Source of the DNA: Blastomyces gilchristii SLH14081 | Taxonomy: Eukaryota > Ascomycota > Eurotiomycetes > Onygenales > Ajellomycetaceae | Length of the DNA: 64,000 nucleotides | Assembly: GCF_000003855.2 (NCBI RefSeq) | Contig: NW_003101674.1 | Location: 263,149-327,148 of the forward strand | Reading direction: 5' to 3' | Part shown: positions 24,601 to 38,184 of the stretch, piece by piece | Layout: the number at the start of each line of letters is the position of its first letter | Numbering within the stretch: the first letter of the stretch is position 1 | Position numbers and translations under genes: made by a program | The notes under the pieces: generated by a model | Seen by the model: the letters and a program-made list of their open reading frames with translations, nothing else | Told to the model about the DNA's origin: nothing | Databases searched by the model: none

Positions 24601-27409
24601 AAGTACTCAGTATAAGTTCTCACTGATTATATAAATCTGCATTACTTCTTGATAACAAAGAGCTTGACAGAATGTCAAGTCAGGTGAGTAAAGCTGCTTT
24701 CAAAGTATGATTTCTATATCTGATACTGTTCAGATCAGCTTAATCCTGTCAATATACTGTTTAAACAGCCTGATTATAATATTATTAATGCAGAGAAGAA
24801 TTCTATAAAAGAATCTCTGTTATCACTGTAGAAGAAGCTGGCTGCAGAGAGTTAAAGTTCTCTAAAGCTTGAAAACAGTGCTGAAGAGGCAGCTGTGTGA
24901 CCTAGTATAGAAGATGAAAGAGAACTCAGATCTCTGCAGAGAACTGATACTGAAGATTATAAGCTTCTTATATTATATCTTACAATCATTGAATTAGCAA
25001 AGAATGAAATGATCTACAATCTTTTAACTTAACTACTTTTGAAATTCATTGATAAGTTACAGAAGAAGAACATCTCTACTGCAGCTTGAATTCAAAAGTT
25101 GAAGAAGAAAGAATTCAGTTTAAACTTGAAAGAGACAGACTCTGAGCAGAGCAGTACTGCTAAGAAATTAAGTCACTGATAACTAGAAGAATGTGAACTT
25201 CTACTGCTGAATGATTCAGTCTTTGTCTCTCATAGCAGAGTGATGTATCAGAAGTTATTAAGAATTCATCATAATAATTCTCATACAGAGCACTTCAGGT
25301 TAGAGAAGACTGAGAAGCTTCTAAAATATAAATATACTTAAGACAAGCTCTGAACAGATGTCAAAGAGTATATTAAGACTTATAATATTTATCAAAGAAT
25401 AAAGATTCTGCAGTATAAGTAATATAATGAGTTAATATCACTGTCTGTTTTAAAGAACTTATAATAGAATCTATTAATGAATTTCATAGTTGATCTATCA
25501 AAGTCAACAAGAGTCAAAGAATATGACTTAATTTTAGTCATTATTAACTGCTTTACAAAGATGACTAGATATATTTCTATCTATAAAAAGATTAAAGCCT
25601 CTGAATTAACTGATCTGTTTTTAAATATCATTATTCATGATCACAGTGCTCTGAAATTATTAATAACAGATTGAGAATCTCTCTTCATCAGTAAATACTG
25701 ATCAGCTTTTTACTATCATCTTATAATAAGATGTCTTCTCAGTATCACATTTCATCTGCAGACTGATGATCAGACTGAATATCAGAATCAGATACTAGAA
25801 CAGCATCTTTAAGCATTCTGTTTATATTATCAGAATAATTGACTCAAACATCTTTTAATCATCAAATTCATATATAATAATACAAAGAATACAATCTTAA
25901 AGATATCTTCTTTCTATGCTTGTTATGAATATAATTCTTTGTTATTTAGTGACATTGTGAATGATATTTCAAAGAGAGAAATAGACAGTCAGAATGTCAG
26001 ACAGGTACAGAGAACAGAGTATTTCTCAGTGTTAGAAGTAAAAGTGAGATTGAAACTTTTGAATAAAATTCATGAGAAGATGATGAAAAGCATTCACTGT
26101 GTCTAGAAGCAGTAGATGAAATACTATAATTGAAAACATCTTTTAATGAAGTTCTTAATAGAGAATCAAGTACTACTTTCAGCAAAGAATATCAAGATAA
26201 TAAGATTATATAAGAAGCTCAGTGAGTGATGACTAAAATCTTTCTCAGTAACAAGAGTAATGAGTAAGCAGATATATGAGTTGAAATTATTCACAGAATT
26301 GAAATCAATTTATTCTGTTTTTCATATTTTCTATTTGAAGCTCTATAAGTAATATCTCAGAGTGAAGCTGCCTCAGCTGAATAATATTGAGATTAAGAGT
26401 GATACTAAATATCTTATAAAGAAAATATTAAATAAGTAAACACATTACAGCAAGCTTCAATATCTTATTAAATAAGAAGAATATTCATTATCAGAGAATT
26501 CATGAGAATTACTTGAGTATTTGAAAAATGCTGAGAAAGAGATTGCAAACTATAAGACAGTTAGTAGAGACTGCTCTATTACACATCAGAGACATTGAGT
26601 AAGAAATACTGCTTAAGACTTCTCATTTTTCTCAAAGAGTTTTTTAGAGATGATCTTGTAGTGATGAGCTGATATCTTGTAGACTCTGTAGCACTCTTCT
26701 TCTATTTTCTCTCAAAGGGTTTTTAGAAGTTTAATAAGACTACACAAGTGTAACATTCCTGAAGTAGTTAAAAGAAAAGAGATATTTGAAATTAATAAAA
26801 AGATTAATATTATTGATCTGTGAGCTGCTGCTATTCTAATGAGACTGCAGCTCACTGAAAAAGTAAAAAGAGAGAATCTCAGAGTCTACTCATCAATAAT
26901 TATACTCTTATTAAACTCATTCTTCACTGTTGAAGTCTTCAGCACTGATATCTTTGTCTGCTGAGAAGTTAGTGCTGTAATACTGCAGAGAAGCATGCTA
27001 CAGAAGAATATGAGAGATGCTGAAAGTATTAACTTATCAACTTACAAAGTATCTCAGTTATCTGCTTCAACTGAAGTGAGATTCTCTTCAATCAGTGATT
27101 GATCTCTGCAGCACTTTCAACAGCAGCATCAGTTGATTTCTTCTTGAGATCAGTCATTCTGAGATGTTTTTTCATCTCAAAGACTCATGCTTTCATCTTC
27201 TTTTACAGATAAGTAAGAGAGATCTTCTCAGTCTTGATAAAATCTGTCAATACTTGAAGCTCTGAGACTCTCACTCTGTACTGTTTAAACACCTGAGCTT
27301 CTTGTCAGAGCTGACACAATGTCTTCTTGTAGAGTAGATAATACTTACAGAGAGACAGAAGTTGTTATTACAGATATAACAGAAATAACAGAAGTAAGAG
27401 AAGAGATAG

Positions 27410-27873
27410 ATGCATAAAATCCCCCTCTTCTTCAGCTGCTTGACACAGTGCAGACAAGTAGTAGTGCTGATCAGAGGCTGCACTGAAGCCTTCTCACAGA
27501 GAGAAGATGAAGAAATCACAGGATTCTGCAAACTCAACTCAGCAGCAGCTCAAGCAGGGCTCAGATATACTGCAGAAGAGAAACTACAGATTGAGCTTCT
27601 CAGAGTCACTGTCTCTGAAATCAAGCTCTTCTCAGATTCCTCTCTGAATGACCACACAGGGTCATATACCACTGTATTAGCTGAGAGAGAAGGTGATGTT
27701 ACAATGACAGTGAGAGAGATAGAGAAAGAACTGGACACAGACAAACTGACTGGCAGAAGAGATGACATCTCACTGCAAGGCACAGTGACTACTGCTGCAG
27801 TCACAAGAGAAGCAGAAGAAGAAGAAGAAGATATGAAAATGAGAGTGATACTTTTATAACTCAGTGATGCCAC
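27410..27873. other. GC-richer, CpG-free island inside Gypsy-1 with open frames on both strands
   Basis: Between the chromodomain and the 3' LTR a stretch of about 450 bp is clearly less AT-rich than its surroundings. It is open for 149 codons on the plus strand (27410-27859; starts MHKIPLFFSC, ends in Glu-rich sequence). It is also open on the minus strand (27873-27550 and, in another frame, 27537-27271, with a CLHCVKQLKKRGILC cysteine cluster). I cannot tell which strand, if either, was coding. An accessory 3' ORF of the retrotransposon, possibly antisense, is the simplest idea. Confidence 0.5.
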
Positions 27874-28407
27874 TGTCTCTGTCTTTAACTAAGCTTTCTT
27901 AACAGTCACAGAGATCATCACTGCATCATGAAGATGTTTATTCACTAGAAAACATCAGAATAAGTTCTTTATTATTCTTTAAAAATGATACTCTCATACA
28001 CTCACTGTTACAATTGAGAAAGAGAGAGAAAGAAAAATGTTTCATAGAGAAGAGAATCTTTTCAAAAAATCCTGCTACTACTGTTAGCTTTGTCTCTAAA
28101 ACACACTACTTTTGCAGAGAATTTCATATATAGAATGAAATATAATGAAAGATCTGTAAGTCACTTATTAACTACATTTTTCATATTTCAAATTAATATA
28201 TAAGAAACTCACTTATCATGTGTTTGATTTGAATGAAGATGAGTAAAGAAAGATCTATACAGTCAGCAGAAAAACTCATCTATTTCTTTGTATCACATGC
28301 AGTACATGCACTGTCAATCAGTTAGTAATTATTGCTATATAATAAAGATAATTTCTAATTCAGTAATCTTGAGAGTATAGAAACTATGCTCTTAAAGAGA
28401 AGAGTAT

Positions 28408-28940
28408 TATCACACTCTCAGTCATATCAAGACTCTGATACAGTTTCACATAACTCATTGCTTTCATATAGATGATTTCTTCCTGTCTGAACTGGTTTTC
28501 AATCACTCTATAATATTATTCAGATATATCATAGAAAGATCTGATTGATAAATATAAAAATCTCACTTCTATATAAGATTAGCAGATTACTCTTTCTTGA
28601 CAATGAGATACTACTGAGATATTACTGCAGCTATTCTTACTTATGAAATGAGAGAAGAGTATTCACTCATTGTCTATATAGAATAGCTAGATGCTGGCTT
28701 CTCATCAAAGAAGTCAGTGATTCATTTTTCTTCTACTGAAATATATATAAGAGTTACTGTGTGTTTCATACAATCTTCTTAGTATACTAAGTATTATATC
28801 TGTGATATTCTCACAATAACTCTGTAGCCTATGAGCTTGCTATTCAAGCAAGATAGTTAAGCTCACTTATACAGCTTCTCAAACAACTATTCTTATATAA
28901 CACCGCCGACTAGCCACCGCTTCGGTTCCGCCACATTACA
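28408..28940 (+). repeat. 3' LTR of Gypsy-1
   Basis: 533 bp, the same length as the 5' LTR. It begins TATCACACTC (TG changed to TA) and ends CGCCACATTACA, directly followed by the duplication tagat. Confidence 0.9.
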
Positions 28941-29274
28941 TAGATTCAGAGACTGTATCTCTCATAGTAAGTAAGATATAAATATATTAATTCATCAAAC
29001 ATCTGTCAGTTTATAAATGAGTTAAGTAAAAACTCATGAATTTAAAACAAGTGTCTTATGAGAATATAAGCTTTATTATTAACTGATTTAATTGATATGA
29101 AGCTATCTTTAATTAATATTAATTTTTTCACTATAATATCTATAACTTTAATGAGATTGAATTTCAAGAAGAAGAAGAATACAGACAGTGAGTTATAATT
29201 ATCTTTAAAGATATAAATTTCATTATATAGTTATTATACTCTCACAGATTAATAACAGTGATGAAGTGTGTTAG

Positions 29275-29532
29275 TGTAAGAAATCCCGCTTCTCACGAAT
29301 TCTTTACCTCTATTTCTATCTCTCATATAATTAATAGAGTTAGCAGCCCTTGACTATACACAACTATATAGACTGAAGTTCATGAATACTATTTATAACT
29401 CAGCTTGAATACTATTATATATTTAATCTCTACATTTTATCTTTCTACTGTGAATACTTCTAGTAGTTAATAGTATATATTATATTAAGCTGCAAACATC
29501 TGAATAATCATCTATAAGCACTTATTCTTATA
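29275..29532 (+). repeat. 5' LTR of Gypsy-2
   Basis: 258 bp starting TGTAAGAAATCCCGC and ending TTCTTATA, preceded by gttag. It aligns along its whole length with 38185-38442. Confidence 0.9.
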
Positions 29533-31884
29533 TTTCAAGCTCAGTTAGTTAGCAATCACTTATTATAACTGAAAGAACTAGAAACTTATATACTTCAATC
29601 TCTATGAACTCTACTGCAGACACTCAGAAGCAGTTATCTGAATTATGAATAACTCTTATAAAAGAAGTCTCAGAGAACTTATTAATTAGTTACAGAATAT
29701 TATTCTCTATATCTATAATAGAGAAACTCTCTGAACTTATAAATAAATTAATCTTAGTAAAGAATATTCTTGAGTATCTTTCACAGAATTAAGTTATTTT
29801 TCTACAAGAAATACTTACTATCTATAAACACTCTTGAACTGAGTTTTTAAATATAATCTTCAGAGATATCTACAAACTGAAAAGAAACTTTATTAAGCTA
29901 TAATTACTTAAGACTAACTATTGAATCACAATCTATAAAAGCTTTTATAAGTTTGTATTTGAAATTGACTTACAAGCTCAGCTGTATAATATAAAAGATG
30001 AAGAAGCTGTTATTTATATAATAACAGATCTCTACTACACTGAAGTCAAGAACTGACTGAATTATTTAGAGAATAATTATAAGAGATTTCACTAGTCTGT
30101 TCTCAAGATCTATCTAAAGAATAAGTTAAAAGACTCTGTAAGCTGAACAGAGAATATCTGAGCTGTAATTATTAATATTAGAAAAAGAGATAAGAAATCT
30201 GATAAAGACTACTTATAATACTTTATAAAATTATGATATGAATTAAAACTCATAAAAATAGAGCTCTGAAACAAGATCTGAATAATAATATTTATAAAGA
30301 GACTGAATAAAGATATACAGAATAAGCTTATTAAGTAAGACTCTAAGTTCTTAACTCTGAAGAAACTGATAACTCTTATTCACTGTTTATAGATTACTGT
30401 AAGAGTTACAGATTTATAGAGAGTGAATTATTAATCAGCTTCATAAGAGTCAGAATAATAGAGAATAGATTTATTAGAGAAAGATAATAAGATATAGAGA
30501 GATTCATATCTAACTACTAAGTAGAGAGAGAGAGCTTTATAAGCTTCTATAAATAGAGTATATAATAGAGAGATTAAGAAAAAGAGTCTCTATTTCATCT
30601 ATTCTAAATCAGAATATCTCTGTACAAACTGTTCAGATAAATTAAAATAGAAATTTAAAAAGTTATAAACAGAGTTAGTAACAGTCTTCTTAAGAGTCTT
30701 GAAGTTAATATCTGAATCTGTTACTTCTTTAATAAAAATATATACTTACAGAGAGAGACTGTACTACAGTACTACTATTTTATAAGTATAAGAAGTATTA
30801 ATAAACTCAGAATCTCAGATCACTATAGTGTCTTTAAAGCTTATAAAGTGAATAAGCTGAATAATGAAAACTGAGAATCTGCTTTTATAATAAGCAGAGT
30901 ATGAGAACTCAGATCTGAGAGCTGAGAGACTTACAAGAGTTATCTTTGAATTACAAGATCTCTCTAACATCTGAAGAAGATTTATAAAAACTATAATTAT
31001 TACAGACATTACAGATAATATATACTTAAGACTTATATAACTTCAAAGACATAATTCATACATAGCTGTCTATAAGTCAGGTTTATACTTTTAATCAGTG
31101 TTAATAGACTCACTTACAGAGATAGAATTAGTTAATACTATAGAGTTAATTAGAGAAGATAAGCTTATCTATATAATAACTTTATAAATGTCTGAGAACT
31201 TTGCAGTTATGAAAACTGAGCTTCAGATATTAGAGAAATACTGAGATCTTATAGAGATATTCAGCTTAGTAAAAGCAGCTAAGCTTTCTTCTTACTGTAA
31301 GAAGAATCTGATAATAAATTTAATAGAAGAGTAGAAACTCTTCTAAGAATTAATCTATAAACTCTTTTATTATAAGATAGAGATTTTACAGATCTATATA
31401 AAGAAGAATCTGAAGAATAATTTTATCTAATCTTCACAGATCTCTGTAAGAGTCTCTGTGATATTTATAAAGAAGAAGAATGAAGATTTCAGATTATATA
31501 TAAACTACTGTAATCTGAACTTTAAAATAATAAAGAGTCATTATTCTCTGTCTCTAATTAAGAATATAATCAACTGTCTTACAGAAGCTGTTATATTTAT
31601 ATAACTGAATATAATCAATATATATACACAGCTGTGAATATAGTTTAAGAATGAATAAAAGACTGTCTTTAGAACTGCACTGAGATTATTTAAATATCTA
31701 GTAATATCTTTTGATTTGACTAATATCTCTACAGCATTTCAGTCTTTTATTAATAAAATACTTTGTATATATCTGAATATCTTTATAGTAATATATCTGA
31801 ATAATGTGATAATGTACTCTATGAAGAAGAAAGAACACACTGAGTATATATAAAGTGTATTAAAGATCTTAAATGAGACAGAAC

Positions 31885-32390
31885 TAGACTGGCCGCCAGA
31901 ATCATGAATTTCATGTTTGGTTTCATTTGGTCTGATCTCATACATTTCTTGGCATGAATCCCGCTGGGACTGGCTATCAAAAAAACATGTAAAGTGACTA
32001 TATATCAGATCTTAAAATGAAATCATGACTTGAAAAAAATGAGAAAGTGATCTTATTTAATCTCATTTAGTCTCATTCTTGATATAAAGTTACTATTTTT
32101 AGACATTTTAAGGTTTTCTTTAGACTATTTTTAATTTTTTAAAAAGTAACACTTTTTGATAATGCTTAAATGAGATTTAAAGTCATTTAAAGCAATAAAA
32201 ATAATTTAAATTGAGAAGTGAAAATCATGATCTCATTTGAAAAATGTGATAAGAGTAGACAGTAAGTTTCACTGAGACAGTATGAAACTACTATCTAATG
32301 TTAAAATCATGTAATGAAATCAGTCAAATTGATAATGAGACTATCAAAAAATCTGGTTCTGGTCTCAGACATGGTTACACGGTCAGTCTA
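31885..32390 (+). mobile_element. MITE copy 2 (506 bp)
   Basis: TAGACTGGCCGCC to GGTCAGTCTA, flanked by the perfect 8-bp duplication gacagaac (31877-31884 and 32391-32398). It is inserted in the reverse transcriptase region of Gypsy-2 and so is younger than Gypsy-2. Confidence 0.92.
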
Positions 32391-33535
32391 GACAGAACTG
32401 TATATTAAGCTTATGAAGTATAACTTCAGTACTTATTAGATTAATTTTCTAGAATATATAATTACTACAGATAATATTCAGATGAAATCTTTATAAGTTA
32501 AAACTATTCTATTATAATCAGAGTTAACTAGTATTTATAAGATTCAGATCTTTCTGAGCTTTATAAATTTCTATAGATAATTTATCTTCATATTTATAAG
32601 AATCTTCTTAACTCTTACAGACATGATGAAGAGTGAAAATAAGAAGTTATTCTGTAAATAAAGAATGAAAAGATTATTAAGAAGAGAGAGCTGTAAGAAC
32701 TTTCTTATCTTAGAAGTTTACAGAGTCTTTATAAGATTAAAACAGATATTTATAGATATAGTAATACTATTTCACTTTAATCTCTTACTCTTAATCAGAT
32801 TAAAGATAGATATCTTCTTCTTTATAATTTCAGAAATAGTCTTATAACTACAGTTAAATAAGAACTGAGTTTCAGTAATCTTTTTCTCACAGAAGATGCA
32901 ATCTGCAGAGATTAATTATGACATTTATAATCAGAAGCTTCTTATAATAGTGAAATTCTTCGATTACTAATATCTAGACTAACCGTGTGACCGTGTCTGA
33001 GACCAGGATCAGATTTTTTGATAGTCTCATCATCAATTCAACTGATCTCATTACACAGTTTTAACATTAGATAGTAGTCTTATACTGTCTCAGTGAGACT
33101 TACTGTCTACTCTTATTATATTTTTCAAATGAGTAGACTGACCGTGTGACCGTGTCTGGAACCAGGACCAGATTTTTTGATAGTCTCATTACCAATTCGA
33201 CTGATCTCATTACACAGTTTTAACATTAGATAGTAGTTTCATACTGTCTCAGTGAGACTTACTGTCTACTCTTGTCACATTTTTCAAATGAGACCATGAT
33301 TTTCACTTCTCAATTTAAATTATTTTTATTGCTTTAAATGACTTTAAATCTCATTTGAGTGTTATCAAAAGATGTTACTTTTTAAAAAATTAAAATAGTC
33401 TAAAAAAACCTAAAATGTCTAAAAATAGTACTTTATGCCAAGATGAAACTAATGAATCAAATGAATCACTTTCTCATTTTTTTCAGGCATGGTTTCATTA
33501 AGATCTGGATATATAGCACTTTTACATGTTTTTTT

Positions 33536-33784
33536 NNNNNNNNNNNNNNNNNNNNNNNNNNNNNNNNNNNNNNNNNNNNNNNNNNNNNNNNNNNNNNNNN
33601 NNNNNNNNNNNNNNNNNNNNNNNNNNNNNNNNNNNNNNNNNNNNNNNNNNNNNNNNNNNNNNNNNNNNNNNNNNNNNNNNNNNNNNNNNNNNNNNNNNNN
33701 NNNNNNNNNNNNNNNNNNNNNNNNNNNNNNNNNNNNNNNNNNNNNNNNNNNNNNNNNNNNNNNNNNNNNNNNNNNNNNNNNNNN
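33536..33784. other. Assembly gap (249 N)
   Basis: Undetermined bases. From the nested MITE structure the true missing sequence should be close to 389 bp (22 bp of copy B plus 367 bp of copy C), so 249 is probably an estimate. Confidence 0.95.
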
Positions 33785-33923
33785 GAGTAGACAGTAAGTC
33801 TCACTGAGACAGTATGAGACTACTATCTAATCGTTAAAACCATGTAATAGGATCAGTTGAATTGATAATAAGACTATCAAAAAATCTGGTCCTGGTCTCA
33901 GACACAGTCACACGGTCAGTCTA
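33785..33923 (+). mobile_element. MITE copy C (plus), right end only, nested in B
   Basis: The last 139 bp of a plus-oriented copy ends GGTCAGTCTA at 33923 and is followed by gtcagtcc (33924-33931), the expected target duplication in B. The left end lies in the run of N. An extra base near 33831 also points to low sequence quality. Confidence 0.8.
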
Positions 33924-36900
33924 GTCAGTCCCAGCAGAATTCACGCCAAGAAATGTATGGGACCAGATCAAATGAGATTAAATGTGAAATTCATGATCCC
34001 AGCGGCCAGTCTACAAATGAGATCATGATTTCCACTTCTCAATTTAAATTATTTTTATTGCTTTAAATGACTTTAAATCTCATTTGAGTGTTATCAAAAA
34101 GTGTTACTTTTTAAAAAATTAAAAATAAGCTAAAAAAAACCTTAAAATGTCTAAAAATAGTAACTTTATGCTAAGAATGAGACTAAATGAGATCAAATGA
34201 GATCACTTTCTCATTTTTTTCAAGTCATGATTTCATTTTAAGATCTCATATGTAGTCACTTTGCATGTTTTTTTAATGACTAGTCCCAGCGGGATTCATG
34301 CTAAGAAATGTATGAGATCAGATCAAATGGAATCAAACATGAAATTCATAGTTCCGGCGGCCAGTCTACTAATATCACTATTTTAAGAGTCTTATAATAG
34401 TGATTACTATTAAAACTGATTATAACAGCTTATAACAGTTTACTTCAATTAAAAAACTCTTATAATAACAGATTTACTGAGCTCAGAGACTGAGTGAATT
34501 CTGGTTCAAGATAGAATATATTAAGAAAACTAAGAACTCAGTGAATAAACTCTCTCACAGGTCTGACTATGTTAAGAAGGCCAGAGTGACAGATATAGAG
34601 AGATTAGAGAAGATAGAAAAGCTTCACAGAATACTTGAACTAAGTGTTATAAAGAGATTGACTGAAGAGTCTCTTAATTCTCTATAAGAGAAGAGAAGAG
34701 AGAGAGAGAAGAAGTCTATATAACTACTCTTTATAACACTGAGAGTTAACACTCTGAGAATCTCTGTAAGAATTCTTGAAGAGAGTATCTATAATCTGAA
34801 GAGTTTGCAGACTTTGAAAAGCACTGTGAAAGATCTAATATAAGAAGAAATAGAGTATAAGTCTTTATAAGATCTTCTGTTCAGATTGTTTGAACTATAA
34901 CTGAAGAATAAATATACTCAGTATATTCAGAAACTGCTTATAACAGAGATTATCTCTGCAGAAATAAAAAATTGAAGAGACTTAAATAATTTCTTATAAA
35001 GAGAGAACTGAATTTATATATCTATAAATGAGTTTCTATGTATAGAACTTATTAAAAGGTATTATGACTCTTCTCTAGTGAGTCATTTTATAAATACTAG
35101 AACTTAATAGTTACTTATAAGAAAATACTTCTAATCAAAGATATGAGAACTTGTGAAAAAGATAGTGAATTCTTATACTATTTATCAGAGTTCATGAGTA
35201 GTGTGATTCAGATTATATAAAGAACTTACTTCTCTACTCATCTTACAGAAATCTTGAGAATAGCTAGAAATAAATACTCTTGTAAGTCTCTCTAAAAGTA
35301 AGAACATATATAATACCTGCTTTGACAGTGTGCTGATAATAGTAGATCACTTTATCAAGATAATACACTTTATACTCACTTATAAGAACTTAAAGTCAAA
35401 GAATTTAACTTATATCTTTGTTCATAATATAATTCAGTTATATAAATTATCTGTGAATATTATCTCAGACAGAGAATTAATCTTTATAAGAGAGTTCTGA
35501 TCTGATCTGATAATTATACTGAAGATCTCATAAGATCTTAGTACAGCTTTTCATTAATAAACAGATAATTAAATAGAGTATCTGATAAGTATATTGCAAT
35601 AGTATCTGTAGTGCTTTATCAATTATAATTAGAATAACTAAATATATTAATTATCACTTACAGAGTTCATGTACAACAACTCAAAGTATATCAGTATAGA
35701 TAAAATTCTCTTTAAGATACTTACTGAGACTTATCTGTAGATAATTTTAATAAACCTGTGAGAGTACACTATAGAGTGTGATAATATCTGTGAATAGACT
35801 GAGAGAATTCAGAATATTCAGAAGAAAGTCTGTGAATTCTTGAGAAAGACTTAAGAGTATCAGAAGAGATACTATAACTTCAAGTATATTATAAAGAGTT
35901 TCAAGAAAGATGATAAAGTCTGACTGAGTTTAAAAAATATTATTATATAGAGATCTAGTAAGAAGCTGAATCTCTTACAGACAGAGTCTTATAAGATTAT
36001 AAAGAAAGTTAGTTTATAATTCTACAGATTGAAACTATTATCTGAGTTATAGATATACAATGTTTTTTATATCTCTTTACTCTGTGAATATAAGAAATTC
36101 TTAGAAGAGAATTCTGTGACTCATCACTCTGTTTATAAAGTACTAGAGAGTGAAAGAGAATATCAGATTAAAGAAATTATTAACTCAGAGAAGTAAGATT
36201 ATAAGCTCTGATTCAAGATTCAGTGATAAGAGTATTCTGATAAGATAAATAAGTTCACTTAAGAATTATCTGAACAGATAAGATATCTGTAAAAACTGAG
36301 ATATAACTTTTATACTGTGAATTCTGATAAGTTAGAATAACACAGTCTTCACTAAGAATCTAATTATAATAAAGATATTAACACTGTTATTTATAAATTC
36401 TAGTCTATAAGATGATAAGTTTCTACTGAGATGAACAGTTCACAGTGTATAAAAAGAAAAGAAGAAATCATATTCTTATTAAAAAGCTAAAAAATAAAGA
36501 AAATAAACAGAGCTATGAATATAATTTAGAGATTAATAAAGAAAAAATAAAGAAAACTCACTCTTATATTCTTAATATCTGTGATACTTAATCTCTTTAT
36601 AACTATTAATTCTCTTCTTTAAAGAAGCAGAGAGTATCATGTCTGTGATATAGATAATTATTGTATTTAACATGAAGACTGTTAGAAATGCACAGACTTC
36701 AGACAAGCTGAATATCAGAATATATACAGTTATAACAGAGTCTTGAGAGCTGATTATCTGTGTATATAATTAAATATTTCTTACAAAGCTGTGTTCACTC
36801 TCTTAGTTATACTGAAGTATTCAGTCTGAAAATAATTGAGATATAAAGAGAGAGCTCATCTGTTCAGATTAACTTCTGTCACAAATTCATGATATTCACA

Positions 36901-37012
36901 TTGTCTTAATTACCTGAATTTTATGAGTACTCAGAGACTTATCTCTTATTAATAATAAGATTGCAGAAATGTACTGTAGTATAAGAACTGTTAATAGAGA
37001 ATCTAGATATAT

Positions 37013-37315
37013 TTGCATATATCTGATCAGAGATTGTACAGACAGAGAAGAGATAATCATAGATCTGTGAGACTGCAGAAAGCACTGACAGTATCAGAAG
37101 CTTTACAGAAACTGTTAGTTAGAATCTGTAAGAAATCACTTATAGAAAGACTTATAATAAAGAGTGAGACTGCACTACTTAAAGTCAGAAGCTGGTCTGA
37201 AGAAGATATAGAGTTGACTACTAGTCTGAAGATTGAATACAGTGATAGAGCTGAGAGAGATGAAGACACTATTATGAGTAATAATATTTCTACTTCATCA
37301 GCTGATAAAAAGTGA
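37013..37315 (+). pseudogene. Residual open frame in the 3' part of Gypsy-2
   Basis: A 100-codon stretch free of stops in otherwise closed AT-rich sequence. It lies between the chromodomain-like segment and the 3' LTR, the same relative place as the island in Gypsy-1. The content is charged and helix-prone (SEALQKLLVR, WSEEDIELTT), with no recognised domain. The first codon may not be an ATG. Probably a remnant of the element's 3' coding region. Confidence 0.35.
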
Positions 37316-38184
37316 TTAGAGAAGTTACAGAAATACTTATAAGAAGCTCAGCAGTGATCAGACATTATTTATAAAGATATTAAAATTGAAAAAAATTTTT
37401 ATTCTTGAGAAGTTCTTGAATTAATATACAGATATTGTTAGAAACACTCTCTCTCTATTATCTGAGTGAAAATACTTTATAAATAAATAAGAATACTCAT
37501 AGTTTATAAGAATAAGAGCTGTTACAGAAAAAGGAAAAAGAAGATGAGATTTTATAGACAGACTGAGATATTTATACTACTCTAGAGAGATTTTTTTATA
37601 CTATAAGTGATTTTACAGAACAGTCAGATTACTCTAGTAAATAAAGAGTAATTATGAATTACAGATCTGAATCTTTCTATGTGATTATAAAGAGTGATTA
37701 CAGACTATAAATATCTTGATTCTATAATTCTACAGAGTTGATGAAAGAATGAAAAATTTCTTACAATTCTACAGTATTAAAGAATGATGATTTATAAGAA
37801 TAAGTGAAAGATTAACTTATAAATACTTCTCTTTGATGAGAATAATCTTACAGAGAGTAATTCATCTGTGAAATGAATCTGTGTAATAGTTATATAAGAA
37901 TCTTATAAAAATGATTAAGAGCTAACTGAAACTCTTCTGTATGAAAGATATGAGATGAATCTGTGTAGTAGTTAGAGAAGAATCTGTAGATTATAAAGAA
38001 TCTTACAGAATAAGAAACTGAGTGACAGACTCTTTTCTCTTTATAATAATAAGAGATTTTTCCTCACTGAGATTTTTTTATAGATATAAAGAGTTTTTAG
38101 TGAGTATCACTGTAGTACTGAGCTGATTCTATAAAGTCACTCAGTGAAAGACTTCATAAACAAAGCCTTAAAGAGAAGAGAATA

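Larger units (their letters stand above)
21131..28940 (+). mobile_element. Gypsy-1, complete chromodomain LTR retrotransposon, mutated
   Basis: A 7810-bp element with equal 533-bp LTRs and a perfect 5-bp duplication tagat (21126-21130, 28941-28945), inserted in the pogo transposase gene. Reading forward with many stops, the order is Ty3/Gypsy. A gag end has a decayed zinc knuckle near 22575-22660. Reverse transcriptase lies near 23500-24200, with YRDLNK, KIDIQNIYHRIRV and YLNNIL where YLDDIL is expected. RNase H follows near 24300-24800 and integrase near 25230-26000 (open piece 25477-25674, FIVDLSKSTR). A chromodomain lies near 26390-26550 (KLQYLIK, ENS, LEYLKNAEKEIANY). A chromodomain after integrase marks a chromovirus. 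All reading frames are broken, so it is not autonomous. Confidence 0.9.
33134..34013 (-). mobile_element. MITE copy B (minus) nested in A, containing copy C and the gap
   Basis: Inserted in A with the perfect duplication caaatgag (33126-33133 and 34014-34021), same orientation as A. Its left part is 33134 to the gap and its right part 33932-34013. Just before the gap it has several small deletions compared with other copies, suggesting poor base quality there. Confidence 0.85.
32975..34368 (-). mobile_element. MITE copy A (minus), host of nested copies B and C
   Basis: Outer element of a nest. Left part 32975-33133 and right part 34022-34368 add to exactly 506 bp once the inner insertion and its duplicated 8 bp are removed. 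The outer duplication is ctaatatc (32967-32974 and 34369-34376). It starts TAGACTAACCGTG and ends GGCCAGTCTA. Confidence 0.9.

Noticed and set aside
33443..33807. ORFs spanning the run of N
   Set aside because: They consist mostly of undetermined bases.
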